Shown: positions 25,816 to 34,779, counted from the first letter of the stretch. The stretch is DNA of 64,000 nt from Comamonas sp. (GCA_031277805.1 JAITLR010000022.1:231310-295309); one strand, 5' to 3'. Made by a program: numbers and translations. The notes: generated from the letters alone by a model not told the origin.

Positions 25816-27138
25816 ATGGTCAAGACCTCCCGAACCTACTTCTGTCCGCAATGTGGGGCCCGGCGCAGCCATCCCGTCGCGGGCCTGAGCAGCCAGCATG
25901 TCTGCGAGAGCTGCGGCACCACGTTTGCGGTGGGGGCCAGCGCTGCTCCCGATGTCACTGCCATGCAGATACCTCTGCAGGCTCCCCGGCAACTGCTGGA
26001 CAAGTATCGCAATGCAGTGATTACGGCGGTGCTGGCGCTGGTGGCCGCCATGTTCCTGCTGCCGTTGCTGGTGGATCTGAAAAAAAGCAGCCGCACGGTG
26101 GCTGCGGCGCAGAGCAGGGGCAGAGCCGATATGTCGGCCCTGCATGAAGCGGGCGGAAAGTTCAGCCGCATTGATGTGTACAAAAACCGCACCGACCAGA
26201 ACGAGGATGAATACCGGATCGAGGTCAGCGACATGCAAAGCGGCGCAGCCCTGTCGGAGCCACAGTTCTACCGCTTTCCCTGGATGCAGAACGGAGGGGA
26301 ATTCAAGAACTTCAGCGACGGCAATCTCTATCTGCAGCTCAAGGAGGCGGCGGTGCTGCGCTTTGACCCCGGCGCCCAGCAGTTTGTGGACCTCAGGCCA
26401 ATGCTGGCGGCGCAGTTTCCGCGTGAGCTGGGTGCGGGTCTGGCCAAGATCCGCTTCACCTACAGGGACCGGCCGGACAGCTTTGAGGTCACGGCCAATG
26501 ACGGGCGCAAATACTATGTGTACTGGGTGGCCGGGCAGATTCTGGACGCCGAGGTGGCCAGCGAGGCGGACGAGCAAAGAGCGGCCAAGGCCAGCCAGAC
26601 CCGCAAGTACTACCGCTATGCACAGCTGCCCAGAGGGCATTCGCAGGAGTCGAGCTACCTGCTGGTGCAGTACTGGAGCAAGCACGACAGCGGCCAGCCC
26701 GAGCACCTGCCTTATTTCGAGCTCAAGCCCCGGCCTGATCCCAAGGAGGTGGGGCGCTGGGACCGCGATGTCGGAGGCGGCTATATGGTCAGCGCCTATG
26801 CTCTCGATCAGGGCCTGACGCGGCTGGAAGTCATCGATGCCACGCCGCGCTTCGATGCCACGGTTCTGGCCGAGAACGCCACGCGCTTGCTGCTGGCCTA
26901 CAGCGCCACGCCCGAGCAAAGCAAGGGACGCATGCTGCAGCTGCTGGACAAGCAGAACAACCAGATTGTCTGGAGCCGCGATGTGGCCCAGATTCCGCTG
27001 CTGGCGCGCGAGCGCGGCGGTGTCTATGTGCGGGCGCAAGGTCTGCCCTCGGGCTTTTTCATGCAGGGCAGCACGCTGGAGCCAGGTTATCTGATGGACA
27101 ACCAGGGCGAGCTGGTGCAGGAATTTGCCTGGCGCTAG
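25816..27138 (+). CDS. Zinc-ribbon membrane-anchored protein, tandem paralogue 1
   Basis: A 440-residue protein. An N-terminal zinc ribbon (C10, C13, C30, C33; FCPQCGARR, then CESCGTTF) is followed by one membrane helix (about 66-88). The large C-terminal domain (90-440) is rich in aromatic and charged residues and has beta-repeat character (NRTDQNEDEYRIEVSDMQSG; YYVYWVAGQILDAEV). This layout resembles proteins annotated as the PA2928 family, but I am not certain of that name. The next gene is a clear paralogue with the same cysteine spacing. Function unknown. Confidence 0.78.
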   Translation: MVKTSRTYFCPQCGARRSHPVAGLSSQHVCESCGTTFAVGASAAPDVTAMQIPLQAPRQLLDKYRNAVITAVLALVAAMFLLPLLVDLKKSSRTVAAAQSRGRADMSALHEAGGKFSRIDVYKNRTDQNEDEYRIEVSDMQSGAALSEPQFYRFPWMQNGGEFKNFSDGNLYLQLKEAAVLRFDPGAQQFVDLRPMLAAQFPRELGAGLAKIRFTYRDRPDSFEVTANDGRKYYVYWVAGQILDAEVASEADEQRAAKASQTRKYYRYAQLPRGHSQESSYLLVQYWSKHDSGQPEHLPYFELKPRPDPKEVGRWDRDVGGGYMVSAYALDQGLTRLEVIDATPRFDATVLAENATRLLLAYSATPEQSKGRMLQLLDKQNNQIVWSRDVAQIPLLARERGGVYVRAQGLPSGFFMQGSTLEPGYLMDNQGELVQEFAWR

Positions 27139-27193
27139 AGCTGCGCAGGCCCTGGCGCGAACATAGAACGAGAACACAGGAAGAAAACAGCAC

Positions 27194-28531
27194 ATGGCCG
27201 TAGAGATCACAACCCTTGTCTGCCCACAATGCGGATCGGGCCGCTGCACCAAGGTGGCGGGCACGCCCAATCTGTTCGCCTGCAGTGCCTGCGGCACGGA
27301 GTTCGTGCTCAGCGACAGCAATGCACCCAAGGAAATGCGTGTCATCCACAGCATGGATGCCGGGCAGTTCAACAGCCTCAAGAGCCTCAAATACCTGCCG
27401 CTGGGCCTTGGTGCGGTGGTGGCGCTGGCCGTTGCCACCCCGCTGGTGCTGAGCATGCTGCGTGCGGCGGTTCCGGCAGCTGTCGACCATGGGCAGCTGC
27501 AGGCATCCACCGTTTATGAAACGGCGAATGGCCGGTTCAATGTGGTGCGCGTGCTGGAAAAAACTGAAGGCCGCAGCGATGACTATCAGATCCTCGTCAA
27601 CAGCCTGGACAGCGGCAAGAAACTGGCAGAGCCGCTGGCGCTGAGCTACCAACGCACCACGCTGTCGCAGAACCCGCAGCTTGTCCATTTCTCGGACGGC
27701 AGCATCTTTCTCGTCATGAATGCGCAGAAGCTGTTTCGCCTCGACCAGGGCAGTGCGCGTTTTGTGTCCCTGGACGATGAGCTGGTCAACCGCCATGCCT
27801 CGCAACTGGGCACGGGTATCTCCAGCATCGAGCTGGCCGGCAGCGACAAGCCCGATGCCCTGATCGTCACCAGCAACAGGGGCGAGCGCTTCTACGTCTA
27901 CTGGCTCACCCAACAGATCCTGCCATTGGCGCGGCTTTACGAGGATTTCCGGCAGCGGCCTTTTGCCGGCTATACCGAGACGCAGCAACGCTATGCCTTT
28001 GCCACGCTGGATGTGGGCAGTGCGGCCAGTTCGCCCGGTCTGCTGGTGCGCTACACACAAAAGGTGCGTGCCGGCGAATATCTGAAGCGGCCCGAGTTGA
28101 GCATGCAGTCCAGCCTGGAAGAACAGGTCAAGGCACTGCCCGACGACTATCAGAGCATCACCGCAGACTGGGTGGTGACGGGCAAGGCACTGCGCGAGTC
28201 CGGCGTGACCGAGTTGCGACTGGTGGAGCCCGTGCAAAAACGTTATCGCGGCGTGGTGCTGGCGCAGAACGCGCAGCGCGTGCTCATCGTCTTCAACACC
28301 ACACCGGTCACCGATCAGGGCCGTGTGCTGCAACTGCTGGATGTAGCCACGGGCCAGCTGGTGTGGAGTCGCACGCTGGAGCAACTGCCCCAGGTCACGG
28401 GCAACGGCAGCTATCTGTCCGCCGACGGCCTGCCCTCAGGCTTTTATCTGCGCTCGGACGAGAGAACGCCCTCGCTGCTGATCGACAACCAGGGGCAGAT
28501 CCTGCATGACTTCAGCCCCAAGCGTAGTTGA
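27194..28531 (+). CDS. Zinc-ribbon membrane-anchored protein, tandem paralogue 2
   Basis: A 445-residue paralogue of the preceding gene. Its zinc-ribbon cysteines are at exactly the same positions (C10, C13, C30, C33), with a membrane helix at about 74-93. Shared landmarks with paralogue 1 include FYVYWLTQQILPLAR versus YYVYWVAGQILDAEV, RVLQLLDVATGQLVWSR versus RMLQLLDKQNNQIVWSR, and the GLPSGF motif near the end. It starts 55 bases after the first gene, so the two are probably one operon. The conserved QLLD-(Q/V)WSR segment looks like a beta-propeller blade. Function unknown. Confidence 0.8.
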   Translation: MAVEITTLVCPQCGSGRCTKVAGTPNLFACSACGTEFVLSDSNAPKEMRVIHSMDAGQFNSLKSLKYLPLGLGAVVALAVATPLVLSMLRAAVPAAVDHGQLQASTVYETANGRFNVVRVLEKTEGRSDDYQILVNSLDSGKKLAEPLALSYQRTTLSQNPQLVHFSDGSIFLVMNAQKLFRLDQGSARFVSLDDELVNRHASQLGTGISSIELAGSDKPDALIVTSNRGERFYVYWLTQQILPLARLYEDFRQRPFAGYTETQQRYAFATLDVGSAASSPGLLVRYTQKVRAGEYLKRPELSMQSSLEEQVKALPDDYQSITADWVVTGKALRESGVTELRLVEPVQKRYRGVVLAQNAQRVLIVFNTTPVTDQGRVLQLLDVATGQLVWSRTLEQLPQVTGNGSYLSADGLPSGFYLRSDERTPSLLIDNQGQILHDFSPKRS

Positions 28532-28585
28532 TGCTGTTTGTTTGATTTGAGGTCTGGCCCTTGCCTCTGGTGACAGCGCAATGCA

Positions 28586-28613
28586 TTTTTGATAGCTGCC
28601 TGCGATGGCTGTG
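28586..28613. repeat. Dispersed repeat, GATAGCTG family
   Basis: TTTTTGATAGCTGCCTGCGA, downstream of the second zinc-ribbon gene. Confidence 0.5.
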
Positions 28614-28664
28614 TATGGGGTAGGGGCTTGGTTCAACATTCTCGGCTTGCTGGATGATGACGCG

Positions 28665-28973
28665 TCAGGGCTGCTGGCTCTTGCCCACTCTCGATTGCAT
28701 GCGCCGCATCTCTTCCTGCACGATTGCCGTCTGGGCCAGCGGAAGATAGCCTGCGGTGGAATCGTGTAAAGCGAGGTCTGCCAACGCCAGTCAATAATGG
28801 CGGTAGTAAAGTCCCGGGCCCGGCATCAGCACGCCAGCCAGGGAGGCAGCCCGCAGAAAGAGCTGCAGAGACCAGGGTTTGACGCTTACATGAAGCAGCA
28901 CGGCATCAACGGGAAAACCGGAGCCGGGAGCGTGGGAGCAGAACGCGCACTGGCGAGCACTGGCGGGCATCAA
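28665..28973 (-). pseudogene. Possible small gene interrupted by one in-frame TGA
   Basis: On the minus strand a 103-codon frame is open from ATG 28973 to TGA 28665-28667, except for one TGA at 28791-28793. The part after the interruption reads LALADLALHDSTAGYLPLAQ, then TAIVQEEMRRMQSRVGKSQQ, and looks protein-like. The part before it contains a hydrophobic stretch (SLQLFLRAASLAGVLMPGPG). I do not recognise a family, and the ribosome site is weak. It may instead be chance in the 453-base gap before the OPT gene. Confidence 0.3.
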
Positions 28974-28984
28974 CGATTGCAGTT

Positions 28985-30985
28985 ATGGAAAAAAATACTT
29001 TATCGCGTGAATTCACGGTGCGTGGCGTTCTTCTGGGCGCGCTCATCACACTGGCCTTCACGGCGGCCAACGTCTATCTGGGCCTCAAGGTCGGGCTGAC
29101 CTTCGCCTCGGCGATCCCGGCGGCGGTGATCTCGATGGCGCTGTTGTACCGTTTCAAGGACTCCAACCTGCTGGAGAACAATCTGGTGCAGACCCAGGCA
29201 TCGGCCGCGGGCACGCTGTCGTCGGTGATCTTTGTGCTACCGGCCCTGCTGATGCTGGGCCTGTGGACCGGCTTTCCGTTCTGGCAGACGGCGCTGATCT
29301 GTGCGGCTGGCGGCACGCTGGGCGTGCTCTACACTGTGCCGCTGCGCCGCGTGATGGTGGTGCAGTCCGACCTGCCCTATCCCGAAGGCGTGGCTGCAGC
29401 GGAGGTGTTGCGCGTGGGCGAGAGCCAGCGCCATCAAAGTGATGCCTCTGCCGGTGCGCCGCGTTCGGGCCTGCGCGACCTGGGCTGGGGTGCGGGGCTG
29501 GCGGCACTGTTCGGTTTTCTGAGTGGCGGCCTGCGTGTGCTCGGCGATGCCATCAATCTCTGGATTCCCGTGGGCGGCGTGGCCCTGCGTGTGGCTGCGG
29601 GCTTTTCGCCAGCGTTGCTGGCTGCGGGCTATCTCATGGGCGCGGCTGCAGGTGTGGCTGTATTGGTGGGGCTGGTGCTGTGCTGGGGCGTGGTCGTGCC
29701 CTGGCTTACTGCTCATGCCACACCTGCCGCAGGCCAGGCCGTCAGTGATCTGGCCAGCCAGCTGTGGAGCGGCAAGGCGCGCTTTCTGGGCGCTGGCGTG
29801 ATCGGCATCTCGGCGCTGTGGACCGTGGGCACGCTGGCCGGCCCCATCGTCCAGGCCATCCGCAGGCAGCCCGCGCGCGCGTCGGGCAGCTCGGCTGCGG
29901 CGGGCGACGAAACCGACAAGGACATGCCGCGCAGCTGGATGCTGCTCATTGGCCTGGCCGCGCTGGCCGTGCTGTTCCTGGTCGTCAACGGCTTTGTGCA
30001 CGAGCACATGCCCGAGCTGTCGGATGCCGCGCGTTACGGACTTGCGACGCTGTGCGTGCTGTTTGCCGCCGTGTTCGGCTTTCTGGTCGCAGCGGCCTGC
30101 GGCTACATGGCCGGCCTCGTGGGCTCGTCGGCCAGCCCCATATCGGGCATAGGCATCATCGCCACCATCCTCATGGCGCTGTCGCTGCTGGCGCTGCACG
30201 CCCTGGTGCCCGCCTTCGCGGACAGTGTCTCGGGCCAGCTCGGCGTGGCGCTGGTGCTGTTCATGGTCTCCGTCATCCTGGCCATGGCCTCGATTTCCAA
30301 CGACAACCTGCAGGACCTGAAGACCGGCTACCTGGTCGGCGCCACGCCCTGGCGCCAGCAAGTGGTGCTGATCATCGGCTGCCTGGTCGGCGCGGCGGTG
30401 ATTCCGCCCGTGCTGGACCTGCTCTACAACGCTTACGGCTTTGCCGGCTCGCTGCCGCGCGAAGGCATGGACCCCGGCCAGGCGCTGGCTGCGCCCCAGG
30501 CCACGCTGATGAAGCAGATCGCCAGCGGCATCTTCAGCGGCTCGCTGGACTGGACCATGCTGGGTCTGGGCGTGGCGGTCGGTGTGGTTGTCATCGTGCT
30601 GGATGTGGTGCTGCGCAAAGCTGGCAAGGGTGCGCTGCCGCCGCTGGCCGTGGGCCTTGGCATCTACCTGCCGCCCACCATCGGCCTGACGCTGACCGTG
30701 GGCGCCGTGCTGGGCTTTTTCCTGCAGCGCGCCATCAAGGCCCACGGCCAGCGCGCCGGCAAGGACTGGGCAGCTGCGGCCGAGGAGCGCGGCCTGTTGC
30801 TGGCTTCGGGCCTGATCGTCGGTGAAAGCCTGATGGGCTTGATCATCGCCGCGCTGATCGGCTTCAGTGGCAAGGATGCGCCGCTGGCCATCGTGGGCGC
30901 GGACTTTGCCCCCGCCATGTGGCTGGGCCTGCTGTGCTTTGCAGCCCTGTGCGCCTTCTTCTACAAGCGGGTACTGAGCCGCTAA
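28985..30985 (+). CDS. OPT-family oligopeptide transporter
   Basis: A 666-residue polytopic protein with about 15-16 hydrophobic segments. Family landmarks are the N-terminal LGALITLAFTAANVYLGLKV, LPYPEGVAAAEVL and NDNLQDLKTGYLVGATPW, followed by the final helices. Length is normal for bacterial OPT proteins. It imports small peptides, or possibly metal chelates, across the inner membrane, driven by protons. It appears co-transcribed with the following thioesterase gene (32 bases apart). Confidence 0.92.
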   Translation: MEKNTLSREFTVRGVLLGALITLAFTAANVYLGLKVGLTFASAIPAAVISMALLYRFKDSNLLENNLVQTQASAAGTLSSVIFVLPALLMLGLWTGFPFWQTALICAAGGTLGVLYTVPLRRVMVVQSDLPYPEGVAAAEVLRVGESQRHQSDASAGAPRSGLRDLGWGAGLAALFGFLSGGLRVLGDAINLWIPVGGVALRVAAGFSPALLAAGYLMGAAAGVAVLVGLVLCWGVVVPWLTAHATPAAGQAVSDLASQLWSGKARFLGAGVIGISALWTVGTLAGPIVQAIRRQPARASGSSAAAGDETDKDMPRSWMLLIGLAALAVLFLVVNGFVHEHMPELSDAARYGLATLCVLFAAVFGFLVAAACGYMAGLVGSSASPISGIGIIATILMALSLLALHALVPAFADSVSGQLGVALVLFMVSVILAMASISNDNLQDLKTGYLVGATPWRQQVVLIIGCLVGAAVIPPVLDLLYNAYGFAGSLPREGMDPGQALAAPQATLMKQIASGIFSGSLDWTMLGLGVAVGVVVIVLDVVLRKAGKGALPPLAVGLGIYLPPTIGLTLTVGAVLGFFLQRAIKAHGQRAGKDWAAAAEERGLLLASGLIVGESLMGLIIAALIGFSGKDAPLAIVGADFAPAMWLGLLCFAALCAFFYKRVLSR

Positions 30986-31017
30986 AGTAGCCTACCTTCC
31001 CCACCGTCTCATACCCC

Positions 31018-31446
31018 ATGGCCCGTGTCCAATTCGAGCTTCCCGCGCAGTTTCTGTTCTCCACCGAGATGCAGATCTACATCAGCCATGTCAACCAGGG
31101 CGGCCATCTGGACAACGCCCAGTTGTTGACCCTGGTGTCCGAGGCGCGCGTGCGCTTCTTCAAGCATCTGGGCTACCGCGAGTCGGACGTGCAGGGCCAT
31201 GGCGTGGTGGTGGGCGACATCGTGGCCCAGTACAAGTCCGAGGGCTTTCGCGGCGAGACCATGCGTGTGGACATGACGCCGGCCGACCCCAACAAATACG
31301 GCTTCGACCTGGTCTTTCGCATGACCGAGACGGGCAGCGACCGCGAAGTGGCGCGCGGCAAGGTCGGCGTGGTTTTCGTGGCCAGGGGCGAGCGCAAGGT
31401 GGCAGCTATTCCCGAGGCGCTGCGGCTGGCGCTGTTCGGCGCCTGA
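31018..31446 (+). CDS. Acyl-CoA thioesterase family protein (hotdog fold)
   Basis: A 142-residue single hotdog-domain protein. The motif ISHVNQGGHLDNAQLL carries the aspartate expected in the 4-hydroxybenzoyl-CoA thioesterase/YbgC group. SEARVRFFKHLGY follows on the long helix, then VVVGDIVAQYKSEGFRGE on the strands. It likely hydrolyses a cytoplasmic acyl-CoA; substrate unknown. It lies 32 bases after the OPT gene. Confidence 0.87.
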   Translation: MARVQFELPAQFLFSTEMQIYISHVNQGGHLDNAQLLTLVSEARVRFFKHLGYRESDVQGHGVVVGDIVAQYKSEGFRGETMRVDMTPADPNKYGFDLVFRMTETGSDREVARGKVGVVFVARGERKVAAIPEALRLALFGA

Positions 31447-31467
31447 CCTTGAACCCAGGCCGTTTGC

Positions 31468-32268
31468 CTAGCTGGCGGGATTCACGAACCGCGCCATGGC
31501 ATCCCACAGCGCGGGCGCCCGCAAGATGCTGGAATGCCCCGTGTGCGGCAGGGTCAGCACCTCCACGGATTTGCCCTTGAGGCTTGCCAGCAGGGCATCG
31601 GTGCGCGCAGGGTCCACCGTGTGGTCGTGGCTGGCGCGCAGCACCAGGATGGGCCCCGCGTAGCTCTGCAGATGCGCGGCAGAATCGAAGGGGTCTCGCA
31701 GCAGCCACTTCACCGGTAACCAGCCGTACATGCCGCGCACTGTGTTGAGCATGCTGTCAAAAGGGGTGATCAGCACCAGTTGATCGGGTTGACGCAGCTC
31801 CGCCACGGCAGAGGCCACGCCCGTGCCCAGGCTGCGCCCGATTACCGTGATGGGCTGCTGCGGATGCAGATGCCTGACTTCATCTAGCAGGGCTACGGCA
31901 TCTTGTGTCAGCAGCGGCTCGGAAGGCTGGCCCTCACTGGCGCCATAGCCGCGATAGGCCAGCATATAGATGTCGCTGTGGGGGAAGGTCTGCGCCAGGA
32001 GTGGCAGGTGGTGCTCGATGTTTTCGGCATTGCCGCCAAAGTAGAGCACCACACCACGGACCTTGCCCTCTGCCGGATGCCATTGCCAGCCACGCAGCAG
32101 CACATCGCGCTGCAGTGAGAAATTGGTCTGCTCCTGCGGCAGCTGTGTGGGTCCGCCCTGAAAGATCATGTTGCGCTGCTGCGCATACATATAGCCGCAG
32201 ATGCAGACATAGATCGCCACGCACAGGGCGATCAGCCAGAGCAGGAACTTGAGCAGCTTGGAGAGCAT
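31468..32268 (-). CDS. Membrane-anchored alpha/beta hydrolase (BEM46-like)
   Basis: A 266-residue protein with one N-terminal membrane helix (about 8-28) and an alpha/beta hydrolase domain. The nucleophile elbow is GRSLGTG (S146), the oxyanion region is YFGGNAENIEHHLPLL, the acid is probably in SHDHTVDPAR, and the histidine is in LPHTGHSSIL. The domain order matches the BEM46/YfhR group. It converges on the thioesterase gene. Substrate unknown. Confidence 0.88.
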   Translation of the reverse strand: MLSKLLKFLLWLIALCVAIYVCICGYMYAQQRNMIFQGGPTQLPQEQTNFSLQRDVLLRGWQWHPAEGKVRGVVLYFGGNAENIEHHLPLLAQTFPHSDIYMLAYRGYGASEGQPSEPLLTQDAVALLDEVRHLHPQQPITVIGRSLGTGVASAVAELRQPDQLVLITPFDSMLNTVRGMYGWLPVKWLLRDPFDSAAHLQSYAGPILVLRASHDHTVDPARTDALLASLKGKSVEVLTLPHTGHSSILRAPALWDAMARFVNPAS

Positions 32269-32365
32269 GGATGGGCGTGAAGTGATGCGGGGCTGCGCCG
32301 AATTGTGCGCAGATTTGTGTGACGGCTATGCAGTCTTTACAGGTGGTTTATGTAAAGTGGATGGT

Positions 32366-32410
32366 AAATTGATAGCTGGCTGCGCAGTTGGTGATTGGGC
32401 TAGAGGCTGA
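32366..32410. repeat. Dispersed repeat, GATAGCTG family
   Basis: AAATTGATAGCTGGCTGCGC, just upstream of the large inverted repeat. Confidence 0.5.
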
Positions 32411-32453
32411 TTTCGCTCTTGGTTCTGCTTGGCGGCATGCCATGATTGATGGA

Positions 32454-32655
32454 CAGAGGGCGGGTCTCGGCCCGCCAGCCGACCTACTTTCTGCTGCCGG
32501 TATGCCGGACCACCAGAAAGTAGGCAAAGAGCTGACCCCTACTGCCCACGACCCCTTCGCTGCGCTGCGGGGCAACCTGCGCCGTCAAGCTCTTGGGGCT
32601 GTGCGGCAAAACTCACTGCGCGCTTACAGCGCTTCGTTCAAACACGTTGCCGCAG
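32454..32655 (+). repeat. Large composite intergenic repeat, left arm
   Basis: About 200 bases repeated in inverted order at 32873-33076. Exactly shared blocks include CAAACACGTTGCCGCA (32639-32654) and TGCGGCAAAACTC (about 32602-32614). Diverged blocks lie around GGGCGGGTCTCGG, GAAAGTAGGCAAAG and GGGGCAACCTGCG. A further perfect pair, CAAGCTCTTGGGGCT (32586-32600) / AGCCCCAAGAGCTTG (32696-32710), and a 10-bp hairpin GCAGTTGCAC / GTGCAACTGC (32669-32694) lie at its inner edge. No coding frame here is convincing. Confidence 0.75.
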
Positions 32656-32772
32656 ATTTGATGACGATGCAGTTGCACTCTGCGGTGCAACTGCCAGCCC
32701 CAAGAGCTTGCCGTCACAGGCGTGGGCAAAAGGGGCGATACCGAATGCGGGAACCAAGATAGCTTCTTTACG

Positions 32773-32810
32773 TTTTTGATAGCTGCTACCGCAATCTGCA
32801 TAAGCGCAGG
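32773..32810. repeat. Dispersed repeat, GATAGCTG/AAGCGC family
   Basis: TTTTTGATAGCTGCTACCGC then AATCTGCATAAGCGCAGG, between the two arms of the large inverted repeat. Confidence 0.55.
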
Positions 32811-32872
32811 AGGCCAATTTCATCACAAATCACGCAGGCCGCCCGTTCCCGCATCCACCCGTGTGGCCGCGC

Positions 32873-33076
32873 CTGCGGCAACGTGTTTGAGCGGAGTGCG
32901 AAGCACGCAGCGAGTTTTGCCGCACCGCAGACTGAATGGCGTGACGCAGGTTTGCCCGGAGCGAAGCGCAGGGACGCGGACAGTCGGGTCGTGTTCTTTT
33001 GCCTTCTTTGCTTGCACGAGCAAGAAAAGAAGATCGCCCGCTGGGGCGAGACCCGGCCTCTGTCGCAGGCGACAAA
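32873..33076 (-). repeat. Large composite intergenic repeat, right arm
   Basis: Inverted, diverged copy of 32454-32655, with the same blocks in the same internal order when read on the minus strand: GGGTCTCGCC, GCAAAGAAGGCAAAAG, GGGCAAACCTGCG, TGCGGCAAAACTC and CAAACACGTTGCCGCA. The 973-base gap 32269-33241 consists of this structure plus two short repeats. Confidence 0.75.
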
Positions 33077-33241
33077 GTGATGCTGTTTGGATAGCGGTTG
33101 TCGTTTGTGTGTTGGTGCCTGCGTAATGTGGCTTGGGCTGAGGGCAGTTCAGTCATCGCCCCTTAAGCTTGTCACTTATCTTCGGGGGCGTTGTCTTGCT
33201 TGGCGGTGCAAAATCACTTTGAGAGCGGAATCGGGATTTTG

Positions 33242-34159
33242 TTACTTAAACAATTTTTCAATTTCGTGCAAAGAATTGGAGTATTTTTCCTTATCTTCTG
33301 AACCCTCAGGGAGGTCTTTAATTCTTTTCTCGATGACATTTTTTATATTTCTTCTAATATATTCATCGATGTTATTTATGACATAGTGGGCCCCCCCCTC
33401 TGTTGATCGACTCACATCAATAAGACGAATGTTCGTCAAGGCCTCTGCGTATCCTAAAAGATAAGTGGAATTTAATGGTTGTATATATTTTGAAACATCT
33501 GGTATTCTGAAAACATCTTTTTTATTAAATGCAAGAACTACAGCATAAATAAAAATATTTTCTGAGGTGGATGCTCTTGATATTAAAGTTCTACCAAGAT
33601 TGTTGTTAACTTGTTTGTTTGGGAGAGCTACTTTTTGGAGGTCTTCTTTTTGTTCTTTTTCTTCTATGAGGTCTGTTACTTTTGTACTTAATTGTTCAAG
33701 TTTCTGAGGTATATTTAATACGGTAGATTGTAGTTCTGAATTTTTAATTGAAATATCTGCTAAAGTGGCCTGAAGGCTATTTAGTGAAGTTTTTAATGAG
33801 GCTGAAAGCTCTTGAGTTGTTGAAATATTCTCTATGTTCGAAGAGTTGATGTTTTCAGTAGATTTTGAAAAATATTTTATTTCATCACGTGCTGAGGCTA
33901 TCTCATTTGTAATGATGGAGATGCTCCCTAGACTTCTTGATAAGCTATCATTTGATATGAAGGAATAAAATATTGCGACAACGCCTAATAACAATGATGT
34001 CATGGTCGCTGCATTACTTAGGTATGTTGTAAAATCCTTATTTGAACTCCAGCGTTCGGTGCTAATAAAAATAATTGTGCTGAATGCGATAAATGCAAAG
34101 TATTTAAAATGAACTTTTAAATTTTCATTGCTGTGTGTTGGTTCTGTTAAATTCTTCAT
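33242..34159 (-). CDS. AT-rich accessory gene: two membrane helices, coiled coil, C-terminal domain
   Basis: A 305-residue protein whose composition is far more AT-rich, and whose codons prefer A/T ends, unlike every neighbour; this is a strong sign of foreign origin. Two membrane helices (about 18-34 and 50-68) are followed by a long predicted coiled coil (about 75-180, many Ser, Asn, Leu, Ile, Glu). The C-terminal soluble domain (about 195-305) contains VFRIPDVSKYI, AEALTNIRLIDVS and GGAHYVINNIDEYIRR, which could be a winged helix, but that is weak. I do not recognise the family. It lies next to an IS fragment and a putative nuclease gene. Confidence 0.8.
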   Translation of the reverse strand: MKNLTEPTHSNENLKVHFKYFAFIAFSTIIFISTERWSSNKDFTTYLSNAATMTSLLLGVVAIFYSFISNDSLSRSLGSISIITNEIASARDEIKYFSKSTENINSSNIENISTTQELSASLKTSLNSLQATLADISIKNSELQSTVLNIPQKLEQLSTKVTDLIEEKEQKEDLQKVALPNKQVNNNLGRTLISRASTSENIFIYAVVLAFNKKDVFRIPDVSKYIQPLNSTYLLGYAEALTNIRLIDVSRSTEGGAHYVINNIDEYIRRNIKNVIEKRIKDLPEGSEDKEKYSNSLHEIEKLFK

Positions 34160-34389
34160 CGAGAAAATAGAAAATCTTAAGTAGAGACTTTTTATACGAT
34201 AAGAATGAAAGCGAGCAATAACTAGCTTGGAAAGTATTGAGTTAATTCGCTAACCATTTAGTCGCTAGGTGTTGGGTTCCGGATGATTGGCTTCTTCAAA
34301 ACAAGCGACCATTGCTTCATGGCCGTGAGGTGCTGCAGGCAGTTCTGGCAACATGGCAAGCCTCTGCCAAGGAGAGGCTTGTTGATTGC

Positions 34390-34745
34390 CTTGCACAAGA
34401 ACGCTGCGACCACGCCTGCCACACGTTTGGCATTGCAGCAGGCCAGCGGCACTATCTCGGGAGATTGCTCAGCAATATGGCATCGGCGCGGGGCGTGGAC
34501 ACCTTGCGCAAATGGTGCCACCGCAGCACTGTGCAGGACGTGAGCCACACTGCACATCGGCTACAAACCACACTCAATGCGGCGCAATCTATCTGCGCAC
34601 CCAATTGTTGTTGCCGCTTGATGACTTGCTGGCGGTGGAGAGGGAGTTCATTGAGCCAGCCATGAGCCGTTCTGCGCTGGACCGGTTGCTGCGCAGACAA
34701 GGCCGCTCTAGGCTGCCGGTGCCGCCCAAACCAAATGGAGGATGA
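34390..34745 (+). pseudogene. IS481-type transposase N-terminal fragment, frameshifted
   Basis: Three frames together give an IS481-like N-terminus. NAATTPATRLALQQASG is in one frame, SREIAQQYGIGA in the next, TLRKWCHRSTVQDVSHTAHR in a third, and LRTQLLLPLDDLLAVEREFI through SRSALDRLLRRQGRSRLP back in the second. The helix-turn-helix and the RRxGxSRLP-type motif are typical of this group. The catalytic DDE part is absent, so it is an inactive remnant. Confidence 0.7.
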
Positions 34746-34779
34746 AAGTGCCCGATTTATTCGTCAAGAACGTGCGTCA

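Noticed and set aside
32388..33126. Several open frames of 60-130 codons in the large inverted repeat
   Set aside because: They follow the repeat blocks, are not kept between the two arms, and have no ribosome sites.
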